A stretch of 64,000 nt of DNA, taken from positions 20,399,124-20,463,123 of the forward strand of contig OX438741.1 of NCBI GenBank assembly GCA_949316235.1, written 5' to 3'. The notes under the pieces are model-generated. The model was not told the origin of the DNA and ran no database searches. It worked only from the letters and a program-made list of their open reading frames with translations. The translations under genes and the position numbers were made by a program. The stretch is from Oegoconia quadripuncta (taxonomy: Eukaryota; Arthropoda; Insecta; Lepidoptera; Autostichidae). This document shows positions 22,993 through 32,103 of this stretch, piece by piece. The first letter of the stretch is position 1. Each line of letters starts with the position of its first letter.

Positions 22993-23286
22993 GATTTTTT
23001 TTTATGCACAACGAGTGAGCACTTGACTTCAATCACGCCTGATGTTAAGTGAAGATGAGGCCGAAGGTGGAAGCGTACTGACCCGAAACCCAAATATTTG
23101 GGGAACGTTTTTTTTATGCACGACGGGTTCGTACTTGACCTCAATCACACCTGATGTCAAGTGAAGATGAGGTCGAAGGTGGAAGCGTACTGACCGGGAA
23201 ACCCCAACACATTTGGGGGAGTACTGCTATTAACATTGTTGCTTGGCGGCAGATTTAGATAAAATGGTGGTAGCTAGCCAGGCGGT
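22993..23286 (-). repeat. Two truncated SINE-A copies in tandem
   Basis: The first (22993-23107) stops after the AAATATTTGGGGAACG block. A second begins at once with TTTTTTTTATGCACGACGGG and runs to about 23286, lacking the tRNA-like head. Two insertions, or one insertion into the tail of another, would explain it. Confidence 0.7.
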
Positions 23287-23400
23287 TTCACCTAGTGAAA
23301 CGCCGACCATCGCCCTATCCATAGCTCGTTGCGTGACTTTGAAGTTTATTTTGAAACCAATAGCGAGAGACCACGTTTTAGTGCCATACGTCATCACTAG
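23287..23400 (-). pseudogene. RTE-like LINE fragment, left part of the LTR element's target
   Basis: Minus strand reads LVMTYGTKTWSLAIGF, then KVTQRAMDRAMVGVSL, the region after the reverse-transcriptase core of RTE-type LINEs. It is cut at 23400 by the LTR retrotransposon and continues beyond 32427. Confidence 0.8.
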
Positions 23401-23724
23401 TGAAACCTTCAGTGGGAAGTAGCGAAATAATACACTTGAGAACACACTTCAACAATCCTTTATATTTTAAATTCAAACTTACAACCGACAGCGTTTCGAC
23501 AATGCAAACGTACTGTACCAAACTAAGGCGAAAAGTGAGCGCTCCGGGCAGGGTGGCCGCCTTTTATCGGCCCACCACGTGGGGGTGGTGTTGCCATGTA
23601 AAAGTAGATAATTACTTATTAATAATATCGAAAAGCTGGTAAGTAGGTGTTATGACGGTAGCTGTTCTAATAGTATTGAACTAGTAGGTAGAACGTAGCA
23701 GACAGATAGACGGTGTCTGTTACA
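23401..23724 (-). repeat. 3' LTR
   Basis: Direct repeat of 32104-32427, 324 bp. On the minus strand it begins TGTAACAGACACCG and ends GAAGGTTTCA. The sequence just before it (minus strand) is only moderately purine-rich (GGGAAGGATGG), so the polypurine tract is not obvious. Confidence 0.95.
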
Positions 23725-23847
23725 GTCGGCCATCCTTCCCGAAACGAGTCCCCTCGTTAAACGCTCTCAAATTAACATAGTGTAATGTCTATAGTTAATT
23801 AGCTAATACAATAATCATTAATTCATGATTAAAACATTAGAGGGGTT

Positions 23848-23880
23848 AATCAGACTTGTGCTAAAAGTACAAGTCTGATT
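23848..23880. repeat. 12-bp perfect hairpin in the 3' non-coding region
   Basis: AATCAGACTTGT and ACAAGTCTGATT are perfect complements separated by 9 bases. It lies between gag-pol and the 3' LTR, so it would be in the transcript's 3' region. Confidence 0.8.
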
Positions 23881-24009
23881 ATTTGATGAACGAGTATGTA
23901 AAATTACTGTAAAGCAAAGTTTATTATTAATTGTAACATCGCAGTTTCCATGCCTTGATCCGTCTTCTCTAATGATAAAACTGCTTATTAAGAGGCGAAT
24001 TTTCAATCT

Positions 24010-24302
24010 GTCATCTCTATCAATTGACAGACATCAACTTGCTGTGATAAAATAAATCATCTCAAATGATAATCACTCGTTATGTAATAATCATGGTTGT
24101 TGTCATCTCCAATGACCATAATCAAAAGTCATCTCTAATGACAAGAATTCGCTTAAGTCGTTTGCATCGATCGTCATCTCCAATGACAATCATTCGTTAT
24201 AATTATTAATGTCATCTCTAATGGGCACAATAAACTTACTAGTTGTGTCATCTCAAATGACGTTTTCAATTACTCGATTCTCGAAATGTCATCTCCAATG
24301 AC
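24010..24302. repeat. Array of GTCATCTCNAATGAC palindromes
   Basis: About eight copies, starting at 24010 (variant), 24056, 24102, 24128, 24173, 24211 (degenerate right arm), 24247 and 24288. Each has 5-bp arms (GTCAT/ATGAC) around CTCNA, and the spacers are unrelated in sequence and 26-46 bp apart. It lies in the 3' non-coding part of the retrotransposon. A protein-binding or RNA-structure role is possible but not shown. Confidence 0.85.
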
Positions 24303-24446
24303 TTGCATGACTCAGCATCAATGATTTATCTAGTACCTTTGTGACTACCAATGAACGTGCGAGCGACCATTGAATTATATTCTTAGTATTTATATAAATT
24401 TTCTGTGACATCTAACTCTAATCTATGTTAACAAATATGAATACGA

Positions 24447-27400
24447 CTAATCTTCGTCATTGCCCTCACTAGAAGAGTAGTTAGCTCCATAACTTAACCA
24501 CGGGAAAATTTTATCAATTGCTACTGTTCCTTCATATCGCCTACCCTTTCTGGTTAGAGGTGTGTCTTCCACAATAAAGCGATCATGAGGTAATATCTTT
24601 TTAATTTTGTAAGGACCCTGACACTTCGACTCTAACTTCTTAGATTGACCGGAACCAGATGGCACAGCCCTAATAATTCTGACCAAGTCGCCTTCCTTAT
24701 ATTTTGTTATGTTTTTCCTATGTCTGTCAAATCTCCGCTTGTTAACTTCTTGATTTTTCTTAATTGAGTTGCTCGCTTCGGTCCTAACCTCGTCTAGCGT
24801 CTTTTCTAAAACCCCGCTACCTACATCTGCTACTATTTGATTTAAGACCCCTTGGGAAGAACTACCTACTTTTCTCCCGAATAATAGTTCAGTAGGGCTT
24901 TTCTTAGTAACCTCATGCACTGACGAATTAATTCCTATCTGTACTTCTTGAACGCAGTCGTCCCACGTGTCCGAACTTTTATCATGCATCATTGCACTTA
25001 GCGCGGATAAAATCGTACGGTTATATCTTTCCACCTGGCCATTTGCAAGAGGTGTAGCCACTGAGTTCAAAATATGTTTTATGCCCAGAGATAGTATATA
25101 GCTTTTAAATTTCTTACTGGTGAAGCTGGTACCCCTGTCTGTGATCAGGCGCGTCGGGACTCCAAACAAGCTAAAATAATGTCGAAATACTTCGATACTC
25201 ATCTTTGATTTAGTGCTGCGAACGGGTGTCAAGTTTACATATTTTGTGAAGGAGTCGACGATGACCAGCAAGTACATGTTTTTCCTCTTACTTCGTATAA
25301 ACGGCCCCAGGTGATCGGCGTGTAATGTATGGAATGGTATATCCACTTTTGGAATTGGATGAAGGGCGCCCTCTTTTGCACCAGATGGTACCTTATGGTG
25401 GGCGCATCCCAAGCAAGAAGATACGTATTTTTTTATAAATTTACGCATCTTTGGGAACCAGTGGAATGCTCTAACCCTTTCGAGAGTCTTATTGAATCCA
25501 AAATGTCCAACGTCGTCATGGTTGGCCTTTAGTAGTTGCCAACGCACTCCCCTGGGCACCACCCATCGCTCTGTTTTATCATCTATAACCCGAAATACGC
25601 GACCGTTTTTGACCTTGAAATCCTTACGAATAGATGCAATTTTAGCGGTCTCTGGATCTTCGAGGATATCCTTGATGCGTTTTATCTCAGCATCTCCCGA
25701 CTGGACAGTGGCTATCCAGTCCTCTAGGTTAATGGTAAGTATATCAAGGTTATGGACTTCTTCAATATCGTCAGCTATGGGACTTCTGCTCAAGCAGTCC
25801 ACATGAGCCATACGGTCCCCTGGGCGATATTCAATTGTGCAGTTGTATTCCAGGAACTGAATCCACCATCTGGATATACGGGGAACAAGATCTCTCTTCG
25901 TGAACGTAGTGCGTAAAGCGTGACAATCAGTAAGGATTGTGAATCTTATGCCTAGTAGGTATACCCTAAATTTATTGAGGGAGCTAATTACTGCTAGTGT
26001 CTCCAGCTCAAAAGAATGGAGTTTTTGCTCCTCGGCGGTGGTCTGACGACTGAAATACGCTACTGGCCTGAAGGGCATATCGTCTTTTCTCTGTAATAAT
26101 ATACCTGCCAGACCCACTTGACTAGCGTCTGTGTGAAGCTGTGTTTCAGCTGCGTGGTCGTACAGCGACAGTATTGGACGTTGTATAAGATTTTGTTTTA
26201 AAGTATTAAAAGAGCGCATTTCATTGTCAGTCCACCTCCATGCAACATCCTTCCTCAAGAGGTTGGTCAGTGGTCTCGCAATCGTAGCGAAGTCCTTGAC
26301 AAACCTCCTGAAGAAGCTAGCTAATCCCAAGAATCTTCTGACTTCGTGTTGGTTAGTAGGGGCGTCGAATTGTGCGACCGCTTGAGTTTTCCGCGCACCC
26401 GGTTTTATTTCACCCTTACTCACCTCGAAACCCAGGAAATCGATGGACTCTTTAAAGAAATGGCATTTTTCCATCTTTAGGGTTAATCCGCTTTCCCGCA
26501 GTGCTGCGAGGACTTCCTCCAACCTGATCAGTCCCTCCTCGACCGTACTGGATGGAATCAGTATATCGTCCATGTAGACAATGCTATGCTTAATTTTAGC
26601 TTTATACAATACCTTGTGTACTAGGCGTTGAAAGACCGCAGGAGCGTTCGCTAGACCAAAGGGCAACCGATTGTATTCGAATTGCCCATCCGGAGTAACG
26701 AACGCCGTTTTCTCTCTGGAGTCCTCGGCTATGGGTATCTGGTGATACCCTGATGCTAGGTCCAGTGTGGTGAAGAGAGACTGTCCAGACAGTTGATCGA
26801 GGAGATCATCTATCCTTGGGAGGGGGTAGTGGTCTTTCTTCGTTTTATTGTTAAGTGCACGATAGTCGACACATAACCGTTTATCACCAGTCTTCTTCTG
26901 TACTAACACTATAGGGCTGGCATATGGTGAGCATGACTCACGAACTATTCCGTATTCTATCATCTCATTCACCATGTTCTTTACTTCCTTTCGCTCGCTG
27001 AATGATAGTCTGTACGGTCTATACACAACTGGTTCTGCGTCCTTTAGCTCAATTATCATCTCCGCTTCAGTTGTGTAGCCCAGGTCATGCATCCCCCAAG
27101 AAAAGCTAGTTTTATATCTGGTTAGTAAATTTTCCTGTTCCTGTTTTTCTGCTCTGGTAAGTTGATCGCCACAGTTAATGCTTATCGGTTTTTGCTTTAG
27201 ATCATGCTCAACTTCAGTCACTAGATTAACTTTTAAACCTGAATCTATATATCTAGCACGTGTGATCAGGGAATCCTTCAGCAACGTAACATGATTTGGT
27301 CCTAATCCGTGTATTAGCAAGTTACATTCACCATTGACAAGTTGGTATTCACCAGGGAGCAAGTAATACTCACAACCGGGACGACCCCTCACGGACCCGG

Positions 27401-28868
27401 GGACATAGATATTGCCACTGCCGGAAGTGGTGGTTTTAACATGAATGGCTTTAAGCCTACCTGCTGATACGGTAATGTCACACACTACGATCAGTGGAAT
27501 CTTCGTATCGCTGTTTTGAGCCGTCCTTTCAATAACTAAATCTGTTGCAGTTTTGATAATTCGTAAATTGGGACGTTCAGTGAAGCTATGCCCTAATAGG
27601 ACCGAAAAATTTATTAGGTGATCATCTACTATATAAACCTCAACGCCGTTTTCTGATACCCCTTGCACTTCTACAGTGACCCTGGCATGACCTAGTGGTA
27701 GATACGGTATGTTGCCCAAGCCGCGCAAAAATGGACCTTCAATTACTTTCCACTGTAGACCTAACCTTTCGGCATCCGATTTACGTACCAACGTGGCCTC
27801 GCTGCCCAAGTCTAATAGGCTTAAAGTTAATTGATTGTTAATCCTTATTGGCAACTTGTATTTGCTGTTGGTATTATCGGATGTCGAAATGTCGGCGACG
27901 TCTTTGGTGCTACTAGACTGATCCTCAACATGTTCTTCAGAACAATGGTCCTGTGTGATCTTTAATACAGTCCTCTCCTTTGGGTCTGACTTTGCGAACT
28001 TCCTCTTACGGCATTCGGACTCTATATGCCCCAGTAGGTTACAAAAATTGCATTTAATCAAGGGTTTGGGGCAAGTAATGCTAGTGTGCCCCTTTTGTTT
28101 ACAGTTAAAGCAAAATATTTGATGGGGTTGTTGATTTTGTCTCTGAGTAAAGGTCGATGGATCAGAGCCCTTTGGGAGAAATTTTGAGCCACGCCTCTCT
28201 CTCTTATCACTATTGTCTCGAACAGTTTTAAAGAACCCTAACACATCCTCTGGTTTATTAAACTTGGCAGCTTGTGCACCTACCCTAACTCCCCTATCGT
28301 CCACACCATGTATCAAGCAATCCACCGCGTTTTTACCGAAAATCTTGCAGCGATTCAGCAAGTTAATTTTAGAATAATAGTACAATTCCAAGGAATCGCC
28401 AAAGCGCGCACGCTTTCTTAACATCTCTGTAAGAAGCTCCGCAAAATTTTCGGTGGACGGGAACGAATCCTTCAAAAGTTCCTTCCATTCTATCCATGAA
28501 CGCTTGATAGATGGCAAGCCTTGGTACCAAACTTTTGCATGTCCCACTAATTTGGGTAGAGCATAATGAACTGTTTGTCTGTCTGTCCAACCATAGATTT
28601 CACAGCACTCATCTACCTTGTCTAACCAAACATCAATGGTCTGTTCTTTTGAAAGCGGGTCAAATTCAGGGATAACATTATGCATAGTACTAGGGAAGCT
28701 CTCACGTTCACCGGGCCTATCCTTTAAAAGTTTAATAAATTCTTCGAACAAATTTGATGCTGAATCATACCTGGTTTGATTTTCAGAGAAGTCCTGTTTC
28801 CGTTCCTTAGATTCATCTGCACGTAGACTCGAGCGTCCCCTTTCTATTTGGCTCTGTAGTGCTGCCAA
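24447..28868 (-). CDS. Ty3/gypsy gag-pol polyprotein (open frame without an initiating ATG)
   Basis: 1473 codons ending TAG at 24447. The frame opens with TTG, not ATG (first Met is codon 62), so an upstream exon or another mechanism must supply the start. Gag occupies roughly residues 60-230. Two CCHC zinc knuckles follow at 253-266 and 273-286. The protease has LLDLGSEATLV near 353, with Leu where Ser/Thr is usual. Reverse transcriptase includes YPLPRIDDLL and the catalytic YMDD (765-768). RNase H has TDAS (D913). Integrase has an HHCC finger (H1117, H1122, C1152, C1155) and D1185, D1244, E1280 (DD35E). The products would package, copy and integrate the element. No internal stop or frameshift was seen. 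Confidence 0.95.
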   Translation of the reverse strand: MAALQSQIERGRSSLRADESKERKQDFSENQTRYDSASNLFEEFIKLLKDRPGERESFPSTMHNVIPEFDPLSKEQTIDVWLDKVDECCEIYGWTDRQTVHYALPKLVGHAKVWYQGLPSIKRSWIEWKELLKDSFPSTENFAELLTEMLRKRARFGDSLELYYYSKINLLNRCKIFGKNAVDCLIHGVDDRGVRVGAQAAKFNKPEDVLGFFKTVRDNSDKRERRGSKFLPKGSDPSTFTQRQNQQPHQIFCFNCKQKGHTSITCPKPLIKCNFCNLLGHIESECRKRKFAKSDPKERTVLKITQDHCSEEHVEDQSSSTKDVADISTSDNTNSKYKLPIRINNQLTLSLLDLGSEATLVRKSDAERLGLQWKVIEGPFLRGLGNIPYLPLGHARVTVEVQGVSENGVEVYIVDDHLINFSVLLGHSFTERPNLRIIKTATDLVIERTAQNSDTKIPLIVVCDITVSAGRLKAIHVKTTTSGSGNIYVPGSVRGRPGCEYYLLPGEYQLVNGECNLLIHGLGPNHVTLLKDSLITRARYIDSGLKVNLVTEVEHDLKQKPISINCGDQLTRAEKQEQENLLTRYKTSFSWGMHDLGYTTEAEMIIELKDAEPVVYRPYRLSFSERKEVKNMVNEMIEYGIVRESCSPYASPIVLVQKKTGDKRLCVDYRALNNKTKKDHYPLPRIDDLLDQLSGQSLFTTLDLASGYHQIPIAEDSREKTAFVTPDGQFEYNRLPFGLANAPAVFQRLVHKVLYKAKIKHSIVYMDDILIPSSTVEEGLIRLEEVLAALRESGLTLKMEKCHFFKESIDFLGFEVSKGEIKPGARKTQAVAQFDAPTNQHEVRRFLGLASFFRRFVKDFATIARPLTNLLRKDVAWRWTDNEMRSFNTLKQNLIQRPILSLYDHAAETQLHTDASQVGLAGILLQRKDDMPFRPVAYFSRQTTAEEQKLHSFELETLAVISSLNKFRVYLLGIRFTILTDCHALRTTFTKRDLVPRISRWWIQFLEYNCTIEYRPGDRMAHVDCLSRSPIADDIEEVHNLDILTINLEDWIATVQSGDAEIKRIKDILEDPETAKIASIRKDFKVKNGRVFRVIDDKTERWVVPRGVRWQLLKANHDDVGHFGFNKTLERVRAFHWFPKMRKFIKKYVSSCLGCAHHKVPSGAKEGALHPIPKVDIPFHTLHADHLGPFIRSKRKNMYLLVIVDSFTKYVNLTPVRSTKSKMSIEVFRHYFSLFGVPTRLITDRGTSFTSKKFKSYILSLGIKHILNSVATPLANGQVERYNRTILSALSAMMHDKSSDTWDDCVQEVQIGINSSVHEVTKKSPTELLFGRKVGSSSQGVLNQIVADVGSGVLEKTLDEVRTEASNSIKKNQEVNKRRFDRHRKNITKYKEGDLVRIIRAVPSGSGQSKKLESKCQGPYKIKKILPHDRFIVEDTPLTRKGRRYEGTVAIDKIFPWLSYGANYSSSEGNDED

Positions 28869-28943
28869 CCTCTTTATATTCTTTATTGCACCAAAATATT
28901 ACAATAACAGAGTACAAACAATAGGTCACGTACAAAGGTGGAC

Positions 28944-29213
28944 TTATCTCTTTAAGAGATCTCTTCCAGCCAACCTCCTCTCTCGTAATTCCAAATCCTC
29001 CTCTCTTTCCTGTAGACTTCGCAGCTGACTGCGGCTGCGAGAGCGGGTCCTGGACAGGCGGATATTCTGCTTCTCAATGGGGTCAATTAGACTACGTCTG
29101 CGTGTATATCTCTCAGGCGTTCTGAGACGGCGCCTTCGCCGACTAGTAAGGACCTGGCTGGCACTGCGGCTACGGCTGCGCCGATTATCACTTATTTCCT
29201 CTGCTTGCTCCAT
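28944..29213 (-). CDS. Arg/Ser-rich leader ORF of the retrotransposon
   Basis: 89 codons from an ATG at 29213 (MEQAEEISDNRRSRSRSASQ) to ...LAGRDLLKR and TAA. Rich in RS and RRR runs, then Glu/Arg-rich and probably helical (LQEREEDLELRERR). I chose this ATG because a good splice acceptor (TTCGAGTTCCAG) ends 3 bases before it. It is in the same frame as gag-pol, separated by about 75 bp with three stop codons, so it is probably the N-terminal piece of Gag when joined, or a separate small basic protein when not. AATAAA occurs in the gap (minus strand). Confidence 0.6.
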   Translation of the reverse strand: MEQAEEISDNRRSRSRSASQVLTSRRRRRLRTPERYTRRRSLIDPIEKQNIRLSRTRSRSRSQLRSLQEREEDLELRERRLAGRDLLKR

Positions 29214-29545
29214 CGGCTGGAACTCGAAATATAACAAACGTGTAAATAGACATGCGTAAAAAAAGTAATTTATAACTGATACAACTTCATATAATAATGA
29301 TAATGAATACTTGGGAGTTTTGCAGAGTTCTGTACCATAACTACTATACAACAGAGAACCATATATTTATATAAACTCGGAATGATGTTATATTATCACT
29401 AATAATGATATCACTCACTATGTAGAACAATAAAATTGGTGTGCTACTTTGGTTAACCGGTCAGCCACAATAATCAACTCGGCACGTCTACATGCTCGTT
29501 GAGCGATCAAAATAATTGTCGATATTTTTATCGAAACATGACAAG

Positions 29546-29706
29546 ACAAGATGAGATAAGATAAGATAAGCTCAGATAAGATGAGATAAGATAGATAAGA
29601 TAAGATAGGATAAGATAAGATAGGATAAGATAGGATAGGATAAGATAGGATAAGATAGGATAAGATAAGATAAGATAAGATAAGATAAGATAAGATAAGA
29701 TAAGAT
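29546..29706. repeat. GATAA microsatellite
   Basis: Imperfect (GATAA)n with GATAG variants over about 160 bp, inside the predicted leader intron. Dense WGATAR words are potential GATA-factor sites, although simple expansion explains the pattern. Confidence 0.95.
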
Positions 29707-30569
29707 CTTCATTAACCCAAAAGGACCAGACATAACTATGCAGTTGCTGTGACATCCACACTAGGATAGGCCTGCATCGTGGATGCCATAATAAGGACAA
29801 TTTCACAGGTCATTCCATCTTATAAGCAAGTTACTTTAGACTTAGGGAAATAGATATGTATGCATAGTATAAAGATAATAGAACTTGCCTTAACATAACT
29901 CGCTTGTTAAAATTTTACAGATTGCGCGTGTGTATGTATGTGGTACGCACGCATGTTATAAAAATGTGACTTAGTTATGCTTACGCATTACGCGGTCGTA
30001 ATCAAGTTCAACTTCACTAGTACTGTACAATCTTAGTTACGTAATATGACCGTTTGTTTCCCAAAATAAAAAAATAAATAAAATAAAAACCAAGTGAGGG
30101 TACTTAATTAATACACCTAGTGGAGTAAACGAACAAGGTCCACTATATAGATACGGAACCGAATGATTCATTCGAAACAATATGCAACTGAATACATACT
30201 TTGTATTAAATAGTTAGTCAGTTTGACCCGTTTTAAATACTTGTTTGCTAAATTTAAAGAATAAAAATGATAACGGAAAAATATATATATAGAGAGAGAA
30301 AGGCCGTCAAGTAAAAAAAAGTATAGTAAAGCATATTGGAGAAATTAACTTGATAATATCGTATGAATACTCGAGACAATCACTATTCGATTGTTCCACT
30401 AATCATTCGAATAGATACTGATTGTATCAAAACACATTTAATAATAAATATAATTTGACACAACTATACATAAAATCTCATTTGAATAGGTGGACATCTA
30501 GGGATCTGTCGTTGACCTAATTTTCGAATATTGTGGTAGTCATATCGTATCGTCGATAGGCCCTATATA

Positions 30570-31434
30570 CAGGGCGTCCCAAAGTTATGGGGCATGAAGG
30601 GGAAGTACCTTAAATATCGTAGATAGTGAATTTTGCTCAAAGAAGACTTTATGTTATTTTTAAAAGTTAGTAATTCTGCATTCATAGATTTTCTAAAAAT
30701 TATTTGCTTCGGCTGGGAATCGAACCGACTCAAATGTGAAAAAAAAAACACCCTACTTTTATGATGCCAATCGAAAGAATAGCTAAAAAATAATAACTCT
30801 GCCTAAGTAACATAGTATTTTAAAAGAAAGGAACAACGTGAAATTAATCATTTTAATCAAATAAAAAACATACATGAAACTGCCGTAGTCAATTAAGTAG
30901 GTATTTTTTTGTAAATTAATTAATTAAATGCTCAAAATGTGATCCCTCTTGTCTTACGCAAATCGCCAATCTTTTAATGAGCCCGCTGCCTGTTGATTTT
31001 CTAATCATTTTATGGTGAACACTCGATGTGATATGGCACAATTCTGTTTGCAACTCGCCTACGTTCTCGTATCGCTTTTTGTATAGCATATCTTTCACGT
31101 ATCCCCAAAAGAAGAAATCACTTTAGCAATAAATAACTTTCTTGAAATTTGACTCAATCATTTTATGTTGTTCCTTTCTTTTAAAATACTATGTTACTTA
31201 GGCAGAGTTATTATTTTTTAGCTATTCTTTCGATTGGCATCATAAAAGTAGGGTGTTTTTTTTTTCACATTTAAGTCGGTTCGATTCCCAGCCGAAGCAA
31301 GTAATTTTTAGAAAATCTATGAATGCAGAATTACTAACTTTTAAAAATAACATAAAGTCTTCTTTGAGCAAAATTCACTATCTACAATATTTAAGGTACT
31401 TCCCCTTCATGTCCCATAACTTTGGGACGCCCTG
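30570..31434 (-). mobile_element. Internally deleted copy of the mariner element
   Basis: 865 bp flanked by TA (30568-30569 and 31435-31436). Positions 30570-31119 match 2206-2755 with one difference seen (near 30591). Positions 31126-31434 match 4017-4325 with none seen. Six filler bases (ACTTTA) sit where 1261 bp of the full copy are missing. It cannot make transposase but keeps both ends, so the 2206-4325 copy could mobilise it. Inserted in the retrotransposon's leader intron. Confidence 0.95.
30916..31119 (-). pseudogene. Transposase 3' remnant
   Basis: The last ~70 codons of the mariner transposase, from about FFFWGYVKDMLYKK to HFEHLIN. The reading frame upstream is removed by the deletion, leaving no catalytic region. 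Confidence 0.9.
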
Positions 31435-31584
31435 TATAGTGATGTTAAGTAGAGGATACGGTGCAGATTTTCATCTTTTATTATTGACTACCTGTATTAT
31501 CGTTTTAGCGAGTATAACTGGTGGGAGAACACAAGGAACGTAATTGTTATATATATACGTACGTATGTGTAGTAAGTGAACACT

Positions 31585-31880
31585 TCCAGAGAGTAGCCCT
31601 GGCAAAAGTGCGAAAGGTGTGCATGTGGTAAGCATTCCCAGGGAGTAGCCCTGGCAAGAGTGCTATAGTGTGCGTGTTGTGGACACCCCCAGAGAGTTGC
31701 CCTGGCAAGGGTGCGTATAGGGTGAGTGAGTATGCGTGTAGCACACTCCCAGAGAGTAGCCCTGGCAAAAGTGCAGAAAGTGTGCGTGTTGTAAACTCTC
31801 CCAGAGAGTTGCCCTGGCAAGAGAGTCAGTAGTGCATATTCTGTGAACACCCCCAGAGAGCAGCCCTGGCGAGAGTGTGT
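31585..31880. repeat. Six-unit 52-bp minisatellite with palindromic core
   Basis: Cores of the type CCAGAGAGTAGCCCTGG start near 31586, 31638, 31689, 31749, 31801 and 31853, giving periods of 51-60 bp. The core has arms CCAGRG/CCCTGG around AGTAG; the second unit (CCAGGGAGTAGCCCTGG) has perfect 6-bp arms. The spacers are GTG/TGTG-rich and less conserved. It lies in the leader intron, about 220-520 bp downstream of the 5' LTR on the coding strand. Confidence 0.9.
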
Positions 31881-32103
31881 ATCGTGTTAAGCATGGGTGG
31901 TTATACTCGAATCTAATAGCGTTTTACAGACAAAGGAATAAATAAAGGTATGAAACGTGTATAACAGAAACATTAAGAGAATTTGCCTGTAATGCAGGCA
32001 AAAATGGTATAAGGTAGTAATTGTAAAAACACAACAAAAAAAAAAAAAAAAATCTCACGTACCTTATTCACTTTTGTGGGTGTGTTATCCCACTTCTGAA
32101 GGT

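Larger units (their letters stand above)
29217..32062 (-). other. Predicted leader intron of the retrotransposon
   Basis: On the minus strand the donor is AAG|GTACGTGAG (G at 32062), 42 bases inside the 5' LTR edge. The acceptor is TTTCGAGTTCCAG|CCGATGG (last intron base 29217), preceded by a T-rich stretch. Intron length would be 2846 bp, or about 1981 bp without the mariner-derived insert. It contains no coding frame of its own. Splicing is inferred from the sites only. Confidence 0.6.

Noticed and set aside
29528..29806. 92-codon frame of LSYLI repeats
   Set aside because: Product of the GATAA microsatellite.
31585..31880. CRISPR-like array of regularly spaced repeats
   Set aside because: The genome is eukaryotic, the spacers are related GTG-rich sequence rather than unique, and the array is inside a retrotransposon.
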